A stretch of 64,000 nucleotides of DNA from Halapricum desulfuricans (GTDB taxonomy: Archaea; Halobacteriota; Halobacteria; Halobacteriales; Haloarculaceae). The notes under the pieces are model-generated. The model saw nothing but the letters and a program-made list of their open reading frames with translations. It was not told where the DNA came from and made no database searches. Both the position numbers and the translations under genes were made by a program. The stretch is taken from the NCBI RefSeq assembly GCF_017094505.1, contig NZ_CP064787.1, forward strand, positions 744,001 through 808,000, given 5' to 3'. This document shows positions 36,209 to 43,405 of this stretch, piece after piece; within the stretch, counting starts at the first letter, position 1; each line of letters opens with the position of its first letter.

Positions 36209-36922
36209 ATGGAGCTGACTATCACGACCTGGTTCGCGCTCGGTACCGTCGGCATGGCAGCCGGAACGATCGGTCTCGCGGCGGGATACACGCGCCTGTC
36301 CGATCCCCATCGCATCCCATTTCTCGATCTGGTCGCCGTCACGGCGATCGCGACGGTCGCCTACGGGCTGATGGCGCTGGACCTCGGCGCGGTCACCAGC
36401 GCCCGCGGCGCGACGCTGTATGTCCCCCGCTACGTCGACTGGTTGCTGACGACGCCGCTACACATCGTCTACGTCGGCTGGCTGGCCGGTGCTGACCGAT
36501 CGACGCTGGCCAAACTCGCCGCGCTGCAGGCATCGACGATCGTGTTCGGGTTCGCCGGCGGCATGGTCGCCGCGCCGCTGAACCTGGTGTTGTTCGCCGC
36601 CGGCGCGGTCGTCTTCGGCGTGTTGATATACCTGCTGTACACCGATATCAGCGAACTGGCCCGCGAGCGCGACGACATGACGCTCGCGCTGTACCGGACG
36701 CTTCGGAACTTCGTCGTCGTGCTCTGGCTGGTCTACCCGGTCGTCTGGCTGCTCGGCGGCCCCGGAATCGGATTCATGGACACCGAGACCGCCTCGCTGG
36801 TCGTCACCTACATCGACGTCGTCGCGAAGGTCGGCTTCGGCCTGATCGCCTACTCGACGCTGCGCGACATCGAGTTCCTCCGGTCCTCGGCAGACGGCGC
36901 GATGGCGACGTCGGTAGACTAG
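36209..36922 (+). CDS. Sensory rhodopsin (SRII-like)
   Basis: 237 residues, seven helices. Helix C has RYVDWLLTTP with Arg74, Asp77 (counter-ion) and, at the proton-donor position of bacteriorhodopsin, Tyr88 rather than Asp, so it is a sensor, not a pump. Helix G carries the retinal Lys207 in YIDVVAKVGFG. By alignment to Natronomonas SRII, Tyr174 is kept (Tyr176 here) but Thr204 is Ala (Ala206), as in bacteriorhodopsin and SRI. The start is 2 nt after the transducer stop. It may be SRII proper or a middle/SRM-type rhodopsin. Confidence 0.93.
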   Translation: MELTITTWFALGTVGMAAGTIGLAAGYTRLSDPHRIPFLDLVAVTAIATVAYGLMALDLGAVTSARGATLYVPRYVDWLLTTPLHIVYVGWLAGADRSTLAKLAALQASTIVFGFAGGMVAAPLNLVLFAAGAVVFGVLIYLLYTDISELARERDDMTLALYRTLRNFVVVLWLVYPVVWLLGGPGIGFMDTETASLVVTYIDVVAKVGFGLIAYSTLRDIEFLRSSADGAMATSVD

Positions 36923-36980
36923 AGACGCCTGGTTCATTACCCGCAGTTTTTCATTATCAAATGCCGGAAAAGTCACAAAG

Positions 36981-36990
36981 GTTTATAATC
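36981..36990 (+). promoter_or_regulatory. TATA box of the small gene at 37014
   Basis: gtttataatc lies about 26 nt before the expected transcription start and the GTG start at 37014, the spacing of a leaderless archaeal gene. Upstream caaag and downstream ctttg flank it as a short inverted repeat. Confidence 0.45.
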
Positions 36991-37013
36991 CCTTTGTCCG
37001 AACGGTTCGGAAA

Positions 37014-37172
37014 GTGCCATCTCAACGCAGCGGGGGAAGTGACCTCAAGGAGCGTCTTCAACGCGTAATCGAGCAAGCGCACGCGACTATCGACGATCCC
37101 CAGGGTGCGTACTATATTCCCCTCGACGAAGACAGCGGATATCAAGTCCAGATCTCCAAAGTCGAACGTTGA
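37014..37172 (+). CDS. Small conserved-looking protein, 52 residues
   Basis: GTG 37014 opens a frame of 52 residues (MPSQRSGGSDLKERLQRVIE, then QAHATIDDPQGAYYIPLDED and a short tail ending KVER). It has haloarchaeal codon use, an acidic-basic balance like real proteins, and a well-placed TATA box at 36981. A competing ATG at 36961 gives 35 residues that look random. The end at 37172 touches the tRNA tail array. I do not know the family. Confidence 0.6.
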   Translation: MPSQRSGGSDLKERLQRVIEQAHATIDDPQGAYYIPLDEDSGYQVQISKVER

Positions 37173-37689
37173 CGGCTTGCGACGACGCGAACTCGTCGCT
37201 TCGCTCCTCGTTTTGCGTCGTCAGAACTAGCGGGAGGTGGATTGAACCACGCGAAACGCTCGCTACGCTCGCGTTTTTCTCATTCAAATCCACCACAGAC
37301 GAATTCGTCGCTCACGGTTTTGTGAGCGACAGAATATAGCGGGAGGTGGATTTGAACCACGCCCACTTCGCTCCCGTTCGGTCGCTCGTGTTCTCGTTCA
37401 AATCACCGTGACCGATGCTTGCCGCTCACGGGTTTGTGAGCGGCAAAACATAGCGGGAGGTGGATTTGAACCACGCGAAACGCTCGCTACGCTCGCGTTT
37501 CTCTCATTCAAATCCACGCTATACGACTTGCGACGACGCAGACTCGTCACTTCGCTCCTCGTCTTGCGTCGTCAGAAAGTAGCGGGAGGTGGATTTGAAC
37601 CACGCGAAACGCTCGCTACGCTCGCGTTTCTCTCGTTCAAATCACCGCGACCGATGCTTGCCGCTCACGGTTTTGTGAGCGGCAAAACA
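37173..37689 (-). repeat. Array of tRNA-iMet 3'-end copies with stem-loop linkers
   Basis: Four copies of the 24-nt 3' end of the initiator tRNA (T-arm plus acceptor strand and discriminator) lie at 37228-37250 (one base short), 37337-37360, 37451-37474 and 37580-37603, downstream of the true tRNA. Read on the minus strand each is preceded by a partner arm gtggatttgaa or gtgatttgaa, making an outer stem around an inner hairpin such as aaacgc...gcgttt. Linkers between units carry their own hairpins, e.g. ttgccgctcac and gtgagcggcaa. Spacing is 109-129 nt. No gene lies here; a 94-residue open frame on the plus strand is a product of the repeats. Confidence 0.85.
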
Positions 37690-37764
<75 letters not shown>

Positions 37765-37891
37765 ACCGGGTCATAATTCGGCACTACGATTAAGGGTTGT
37801 GATTCGTGTCCCGTCCGTGACTTTCTACCGTGGCTCGGCGTTGCACGTCTACAGCGGTGTGCAACACAGGCCGCGGCAAAACAGACGCCTG

Positions 37892-38617
37892 TCACTCCGA
37901 TTCCGGTCGCTCTCGCTGGACGATGAGAACCGGCCCGAGGAACCGTTCGGCGACCTGCTCGGCGGGCATCCCGAAGACGAACGTCGCGAGGGAGGGATCG
38001 CTCTCGCCCATAACGACAGCGTCGAACGTGTCGCTGGCCTCGACGATCGCGTCGATCGGCTTTCGGTCGCGTTCGATCCGCGTCTCGATCCGGTCCGGGT
38101 CGACGCCCGACTCCGCCAGCCGATCGGCCAGCCCGGAGAGGAGCGTCTCGGCGTCGGCGTCGCTCTCGGACTCGCCCGCGACGTGATAGAGGGTGACGTC
38201 CGCGTCGGCGTTCGCGAACAACCCGGACACGACCCGCGCAAGGCGGTCGATCCCGACGGTTCCGCGGACGGCTACGAGCACGTCCTCGAGTTCGACGACG
38301 GCGTTGGGAACCAGCACGGCCAGACAGTCGTGTTCGTAGATCGTCCGGTCGATCGTCTTCTGGGCCTCACCGGTGAACACGAGCCGTCGCTCGACGGTCG
38401 CGCCGGCGTCTTCGAACAGCGATTCGAGTTCGTCCATGCGGGCGGTGGCCTGCTCCTCGAACTGCATCCGGGCCTGACCGGGCGGGGTCTGCTCGGGGAT
38501 GACGTGATACCCCAGCAGGACGACGTGAGCGTCGGCGAGCAGTTCCGGGACGCCGTCGGGGATCGATTCACCTTTTAGCACGCGGATCGGGACGAGTACG
38601 GCTGGTCGGTCTGACAT
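37892..38617 (-). CDS. Tandem universal-stress-protein domain protein
   Basis: 241 residues from the ATG at 38615-38617. Two USP-type halves can be seen: residues about 6-125 (VLVPIRVLKGE, then VVLLGYHVIPEQ) and about 145-238, ending in DAVVMGESDPSLATFVFGMP, AEQVAERFLGPVLIVQRE, which is the G-x-S-R-like ATP loop region in altered form. It follows the amino-acid permease gene by 2 nt in the same operon; haloarchaeal permeases often pair with USP proteins that adjust transport. Confidence 0.88.
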   Translation of the reverse strand: MSDRPAVLVPIRVLKGESIPDGVPELLADAHVVLLGYHVIPEQTPPGQARMQFEEQATARMDELESLFEDAGATVERRLVFTGEAQKTIDRTIYEHDCLAVLVPNAVVELEDVLVAVRGTVGIDRLARVVSGLFANADADVTLYHVAGESESDADAETLLSGLADRLAESGVDPDRIETRIERDRKPIDAIVEASDTFDAVVMGESDPSLATFVFGMPAEQVAERFLGPVLIVQRERPESE

Positions 38618-38619
38618 GG

Positions 38620-40059
38620 TTAAACGTCTCCTTTGAGTCGAACGTCGGTCGCGTAGTAGCGATACCACAGGTACGACAGGGCCATGATCGCGACGCCGAT
38701 CACGATCGAAGCGAGTTCCATGAACGCGATGAGGCCCGCACTGGTGACGGCACCGAGGACAGGCACGGCGGGATAGCCGGGAATGGTGAAACTCGGATCG
38801 TACCACGCCGGGTCACGGCGACGGACGACCAGCAACGCCACGCACATCAGCGCGTACAATACCAGATGTAGGAACGACGCGACTTCGGCGAGTACCTCGA
38901 CCTGACCGGTGGCGACGAGCACTAGAATCGGGCCGCCGGCCATCCCGAGCGCGACGTGAGGCGTGCCATACTGGAGGTTGATCCGGCTGGCCCATCGCGG
39001 GAGCAGGGCGTCGCGGCTCAGCGCGTACACCGACCGCGAGGCGCTGAGGATCGAGGCGTTCGCGCTCGAAAACGTCGCCAACAGCCCGGCGGCGAGGATC
39101 AACACCGCGCCGGGCCGTCCAAGCAGGTCGCGGGCGACCTCGACCATCGCGGTCTCGCCGAACTGCCCGAGGCGTTCGGCCCCGAAGGAACTGGTCGCGA
39201 CGAAGATCGTCACGACGTAAAACAGCGTGACGATCAGCACGGAGCCGACCATCGCCAGCGGGAGGTTGCGCTTTGGCTCGGTGATCTCTCCGGCGACGGT
39301 CGCGACCTGCGCGAACCCGAGATACGAGGTAAAGACGAGCGCGGCCGTGCTCAACACCGGGAGCTGTCCCTGCGAGAAGAACGCCTCCGGAACTGACTCA
39401 CGTCCGAACAGCCCGGTGGCGTCGAGCACGCCGTAGGTCAGGAACCCAGTGAGGATCACCAGCAGGACGACGACGATCACGTTCTGGAGCGAGGCGGTGT
39501 TCTCCGTCCCGGTTACGCTGAGTGCCGTCAGCGCGATCCCGAACACGAGTCCGAGCAGGACGTGCGGTCCGACCGGCAGTCCCGTGATCGAGACGCCGAT
39601 CTCAGCGAGGACGGCCACGACGTAGTGGCCCAGCCCGACGAGGTAAAACGCCGAGGCGAACACCAGTCCGAGCCACAGCCCCAGTCCGACGATCGCGCCG
39701 TAGGACGTGCCCATACTCCGGGAGATGAAGTAGTACCCCCCACCGCTCCGGGGCATCGCCGTCGCGAGCTCCGAGGTGGGGAGTGCGACCAACAGCGCGA
39801 TCACGCCGCCGATGGCGAACGACAGCGTCGCCGCCGGGCCGGCCTCGCTGGCGGCGAGTCCGGGGAACACGAAGATCCCCGCGCCGATCATCGTCCCGAT
39901 CCCGATCGCCAGTCCGCCGACCAGTCCGATCGTCCGCTCGAGCTCGACGTCCTCCTCGTGGACCGTCGTCTCCTCGGTGACGCCGACCGGTTCCGCTTCC
40001 GGCCGCTCGCCGGTGACGTTCTCCCCGCCCGGTTCGTCACCCGCTGCCGGGGTGGACAT
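38620..40059 (-). CDS. APC-superfamily amino-acid permease
   Basis: 479 residues from the ATG at 40057-40059 ([12 protein letters not shown]). About 12 membrane helices; the first has the APC pattern [15 protein letters not shown], and helix 3 [14 protein letters not shown] polar N-terminal stretch of about 40 residues is cytoplasmic. Substrate unknown; probably a cationic or broad amino acid. It is the first gene of the operon with the USP protein. Confidence 0.9.
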   Translation of the reverse strand: MSTPAAGDEPGGENVTGERPEAEPVGVTEETTVHEEDVELERTIGLVGGLAIGIGTMIGAGIFVFPGLAASEAGPAATLSFAIGGVIALLVALPTSELATAMPRSGGGYYFISRSMGTSYGAIVGLGLWLGLVFASAFYLVGLGHYVVAVLAEIGVSITGLPVGPHVLLGLVFGIALTALSVTGTENTASLQNVIVVVLLVILTGFLTYGVLDATGLFGRESVPEAFFSQGQLPVLSTAALVFTSYLGFAQVATVAGEITEPKRNLPLAMVGSVLIVTLFYVVTIFVATSSFGAERLGQFGETAMVEVARDLLGRPGAVLILAAGLLATFSSANASILSASRSVYALSRDALLPRWASRINLQYGTPHVALGMAGGPILVLVATGQVEVLAEVASFLHLVLYALMCVALLVVRRRDPAWYDPSFTIPGYPAVPVLGAVTSAGLIAFMELASIVIGVAIMALSYLWYRYYATDVRLKGDV

Positions 40060-40113
40060 ACGTACTACTGGCGTGACTCGATACAAAAAGACCGGGGCCG
40101 AAACGCGCCGGTG

Positions 40114-40287
40114 TCACTGAGGGGCCGACCCGAACAGCGCGTACCCGACCAGTCCGGTCGCCGGAACCGACCCGGCCCCGATCGCCGTCGCGAGCGACAG
40201 CGACGAGACGACACCGACGGCCGCGCCGATCACGAGCGGTGCCGGGATCAGTGCGAGCAACCAGTCGGCCGGGCTCAGTTCTGTCAC
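40114..40287 (-). CDS. Small membrane protein
   Basis: 57 residues from GTG 40287, or 64 from GTG 40308. Two hydrophobic stretches (LLALIPAPLVIGAAVGVVSS and AIGAGSVPATGLVGYALFG) are joined by a short turn. An AT-rich TATA-like run at about 40309-40322 suggests a leaderless start near 40287, which is why I prefer it. Conserved-looking small hydrophobic proteins like this are common in haloarchaea; function unknown. Confidence 0.65.
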   Translation of the reverse strand: MTELSPADWLLALIPAPLVIGAAVGVVSSLSLATAIGAGSVPATGLVGYALFGSAPQ

Positions 40288-40322
40288 GTCTCTACCATGT
40301 GGCTCCACCTAATTAAATATTA

Positions 40323-41171
40323 TTACCCGAGTTGTGCGTGCTCGAACCGCCAGGAGCCCAGTCCCAGCGGGACGACGACCCAGGCGGCGAGGATGACGAT
40401 CATAAACCACCCCTGGATGTAGAAGGGGTCGCCGGCCGAGTTCGCCGTGCCGACGCCCTCGAGGAACCGGTCGGACATGAACAGTTTCGTCGAGTTGAGG
40501 TACGCGCCGGTCGGGCTCACGCTGAAGACGAACTCGAGGAGGTGCTCGTAGTTGTCGGGATTCCGACCGAGTTCCTCAAGTACGAACTCAAGCATCTGCG
40601 TCGGGCTGACCGGCAGGAAGTTCCAGACGAGATTGAACACGAAGAAGAAGCCGATCCCGCCGGCCATCGCCCGCGACCGGGTAGCGGTCGCCGCCGATAT
40701 CGCGACCGCGACTGCGACGTACGCGAGCGCGTACAGCAGCGTCACCCCGATGAAGATCGCGTAATCGGCGTACTCGAACGTCATCTCGGGGACGAGCACC
40801 TGGGCGATCCCCGTGCCGACCACGAACGAGACGCCCAGCCCGGCCAGCACGACGCCCGACCGCGAGAGCAGTTTGCCGAGCACGACCGCCGATCGGTCGA
40901 CCGGCGCGCCCAGCGTGAACTTGATGCTGCCCGATTCGCGCTCGCCGGCGATCGAGAGGTACGCGGCGACGAGCGCGATCAGCGGCACGACCAGCGCGCC
41001 GCCGACGCCCAGCAGCGACCACAGCACGGCGTAGAAATCGGGCTCGCTACTGGTGCTCTGTCCCCAGAAGAAAAGCACCATGAACAGCGTGTACAGCGCG
41101 ACCGGGGCCCAGACGAGTTTGGCCCGTCGCACGTCCAGGAAATCCCGCTTCGCGACCGCGAGCGTGCTCAT
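40323..41171 (-). CDS. ABC-2 type transporter permease
   Basis: 282 residues with six membrane helices. The N-terminal MSTLAVAKRDFLDVRRAK and the conserved AGERESGSIKFTLGAPVDRS (the first cytoplasmic loop) are typical of ABC-2 family permeases like NosY/YhaP. Its start overlaps the ATPase stop (41168-41171). Together they form an exporter of unknown substrate, possibly lipid, ion or drug. Confidence 0.9.
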   Translation of the reverse strand: MSTLAVAKRDFLDVRRAKLVWAPVALYTLFMVLFFWGQSTSSEPDFYAVLWSLLGVGGALVVPLIALVAAYLSIAGERESGSIKFTLGAPVDRSAVVLGKLLSRSGVVLAGLGVSFVVGTGIAQVLVPEMTFEYADYAIFIGVTLLYALAYVAVAVAISAATATRSRAMAGGIGFFFVFNLVWNFLPVSPTQMLEFVLEELGRNPDNYEHLLEFVFSVSPTGAYLNSTKLFMSDRFLEGVGTANSAGDPFYIQGWFMIVILAAWVVVPLGLGSWRFEHAQLG

Positions 41172-42166
41172 GCGGACACCTCCGCTCTCTCAGACTCGGC
41201 TCGCCCGTCTGCGCCGGACGCGTCGGTGTTCGACGCGGCCGAGTCGGCCGTTCCGGGGTTCTGACCCGTGTATCGCTGGAACAGCTCCTCGAGGGAGGTG
41301 TCCTCGGAGACGATGTCCGTCACCGCCGTCCGCTCGTCGACGTGTCTGACGACGTCGACCTTTCTCGCCGCGCTCGAGCAGACGGCCGTGATTTCCCCGT
41401 CTCTAACTGTCACGTCCCGGACCCCGTCGATCGACTGCAGGTCGAGGCCCTCCGGGACGGACGCGACGTCGAGTTGGATGCTGGCCGTGCCCCCGTTCGC
41501 GTCCCGGAGGTTCTCGATCGTGTCCTCGATCATCAGCTCGCCCTCGTTGAGGATCGCGACCCGGTCACAGACGGCCTCGACCTCGCTGAGGATGTGGCTG
41601 GAAAAGAAGACGGTCGTCCCCGACGCCGCTTGCTCGCGGACGAGCTCCCGCATCTCTCGCATCCCCGTCGGATCGAGCCCGCTCGAGGGCTCGTCGAGGA
41701 TCAGCAGATCGGGGTCGCCGACCAGCGCCATCCCGAGCGCGAGCCGCTGGGTCATCCCCTTCGAGAAGTCCCCCGCCGCTCGGTCGGCCGCCTCGGCGAT
41801 ACCGACGGTCTCCAGAACGGCGTCGGCGTCGACGCTGACGCCTTTCGTGTCGGCCATCCACTCGAGGTGCTCGCGGGCAGTCAGTCGCTCGAACACCTCA
41901 AACCCCTCCGGGAGTACGCCCGTTCGCGCCCGGATCGCTTTCGACTCCGAGCGGACGTCGTGGCCCAGCACCTCGGCGTGTCCCGCCGTCGGCTCGATGA
42001 AATCGAGCAATACGTTGATGGTCGTCGACTTGCCGGCCCCGTTGGGTCCCAGAAAGCCGAACACCTCACCCTCTCGAACCGTCAGATCGAGGTCGTCAAG
42101 CGCCAGGACCGCGTCCGATCCGGACCCGTATCGTTTCCTCAACCCCGCTGTCCGTATTGCAGCCAT
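41168..42166 (-). CDS. ABC transporter ATP-binding protein
   Basis: 332 residues from the ATG at 42164-42166. The P-loop GPNGAGKST (about 41-49), signature FSKGMTQRLALG, Walker B LLILDEP and the switch His in FFSSHIL are intact. The C-terminal 100 residues form the extra domain of CcmA/DrrA-type ATPases that dimerise on export permeases. It is the first gene of the exporter operon. A TATA-like stretch (ttataaa region at about 42190-42205) lies upstream. Confidence 0.93.
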   Translation of the reverse strand: MAAIRTAGLRKRYGSGSDAVLALDDLDLTVREGEVFGFLGPNGAGKSTTINVLLDFIEPTAGHAEVLGHDVRSESKAIRARTGVLPEGFEVFERLTAREHLEWMADTKGVSVDADAVLETVGIAEAADRAAGDFSKGMTQRLALGMALVGDPDLLILDEPSSGLDPTGMREMRELVREQAASGTTVFFSSHILSEVEAVCDRVAILNEGELMIEDTIENLRDANGGTASIQLDVASVPEGLDLQSIDGVRDVTVRDGEITAVCSSAARKVDVVRHVDERTAVTDIVSEDTSLEELFQRYTGQNPGTADSAASNTDASGADGRAESERAEVSA

Positions 42167-42268
42167 ATATCGGCCAGTGATACGTGTCTGTAATATGTTT
42201 TTATGAACCGGATAATATGTCATCCATGCCACGAGCAATTTGAAGCGCGGCGAGGACGACGGGTACGT

Positions 42269-42859
42269 ATGGCTGATCACGTCCCGATACCGGGAGGTCG
42301 TGACGTTCGCGGCGTCAGAGACGGCCCCGAGGGGGCGGACTCGATCGTCGTCGCGTGCCCGCCGCATCCACAGCAGGGCGGTTCGAGAGCCGACAGCCGG
42401 CTGGGTAGCGTCGCCGACGCGCTCGCGGAGCGGTCGATCGCGACGCTGCGGTTCGATTACGGCCCCTGGGACGAGGGGCGTGGCGAAGTGACCGACGCCG
42501 TCGCAGCCTGTCGATGGGCGCGCGAGCGGTACGATCGCGTCGGGCTGTTCGGCTACAGTTTCGGCGGCGGAGTCGCGATCCTGGCTGCACCCGAGGCCGA
42601 GCCCGACGCGCTCTCGGTGCTCGCGCCCGCGGCGACGATCGGCGACCGCGACGTCGCAGCCGCAGTGGCCGGCGTCGGCGTGCCGATGCAGGTGCTCGTC
42701 GGCGAGCGCGACGAGACCGTCGCGTGGCAGCGTGTCCTCGAGGCCGCCCGCGAACGTGGCGCGACTGTCGAAGTCGTCGGCGGCGATCACTTCTTCGTCG
42801 GCCAGCGTGACCGGATCGCCGAGACGGTCGCGTCGTGGCTGGCGCGCGAGTTGGCGTAG
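42269..42859 (+). CDS. Alpha/beta-hydrolase (dienelactone-like)
   Basis: 196 residues. The nucleophile elbow GYSFGG is at about 94-99, HPQQGG (oxyanion region) at about 33, and the catalytic His in GGDHFFVGQ at about 170. The Asp may be in VGERDETV. This is the small alpha/beta hydrolase family (YdjA/YfbB-like). Start ATG 42269 (MADHVPIPGG) follows from a short spacer to the divergent ABC gene. Confidence 0.85.
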   Translation: MADHVPIPGGRDVRGVRDGPEGADSIVVACPPHPQQGGSRADSRLGSVADALAERSIATLRFDYGPWDEGRGEVTDAVAACRWARERYDRVGLFGYSFGGGVAILAAPEAEPDALSVLAPAATIGDRDVAAAVAGVGVPMQVLVGERDETVAWQRVLEAARERGATVEVVGGDHFFVGQRDRIAETVASWLARELA

Positions 42860-42907
42860 CGGCAATGCAAGGGGAAGGTTTGAGACGGATCGTCTCCTAG
42901 GAAACGT

Positions 42908-43111
42908 ATGGACAGAGAGCAACTGATCGAACTTGTGCCACATTACGTCGCAATGCTTATTCTAGCCTTCCTGACTCTTGCGGTCGTGTCAGTGGCAGTG
43001 GGCGAGATTGGTTTCTGGATCGAAGTCGCGCTCATAGTTGTCGTTGTCTTCGGTTACCGTCTCATCGTAGTGAGACTCGGCGTCGGACCCAGCGTATGGG
43101 AGTCGCCGTGA
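42908..43111 (+). CDS. Small two-helix membrane protein
   Basis: 67 residues with two hydrophobic stretches (HYVAMLILAFLTLAVVSVAV and FWIEVALIVVVVFGYRLIVV) joined by a short loop. The start codon is ATG. It may be a small conserved haloarchaeal membrane protein; function unknown. A short hairpin gagacg-atcg-tctc lies just before it. The region after it (43112-43405) holds a piece of thymidylate kinase and no gene. Confidence 0.65.
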   Translation: MDREQLIELVPHYVAMLILAFLTLAVVSVAVGEIGFWIEVALIVVVVFGYRLIVVRLGVGPSVWESP

Positions 43112-43405
43112 AAAGTTCGCGCAGTACGTTTCACACGCCGTTGCTGCCAGCCCCCGAGAAGGTGTACCGAAAGTGTTGTTCCGCGAGTGCCTCTCAGAGT
43201 CGCTCGCGGATGGCTTCGGTGACAGCCTGCTGAACGATGTCCGGCGGCCGTTCGGCGTCGATCCGGACGAACCGCTACTGGCGACAAATGCTGATGATGT
43301 CTTGGAGTCTACGATTGCCACAGCCGACGGGTGGTCCCCGTCGTGATGTGGTGCGGTCGCTGTCCGACAACAGCACTCCTGGAGGGGCTCGGCCGGACGG
43401 CGTCG
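43112..43405. other. Spacer with a thymidylate-kinase fragment
   Basis: This 294-nt gap holds a copied 3' end of tmk at 43194-43274. Upstream of it, 43150-43193 also resembles the sequence beyond the real tmk stop (about 46145-46187) more loosely. Beyond the fragment (43275-43405) I see no gene or repeat. Confidence 0.6.
43194..43274 (-). pseudogene. Truncated copy of the thymidylate kinase 3' end
   Basis: About 80 nt matches the 3' end of tmk (46189-46268) with 72 of 80 bases identical. It encodes the last 25 residues and stop (RIDAERPPDIVQQAVTEAIR...) of a thymidylate kinase that differs slightly from the intact one. With the intact gene it forms a direct repeat around the RND exporter. 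Confidence 0.85.

Noticed and set aside
37173-37689. Possible CRISPR array
   Set aside because: Repeats are tRNA ends with hairpin linkers that are themselves repeated; spacing is over 100 nt and no cas gene is near.
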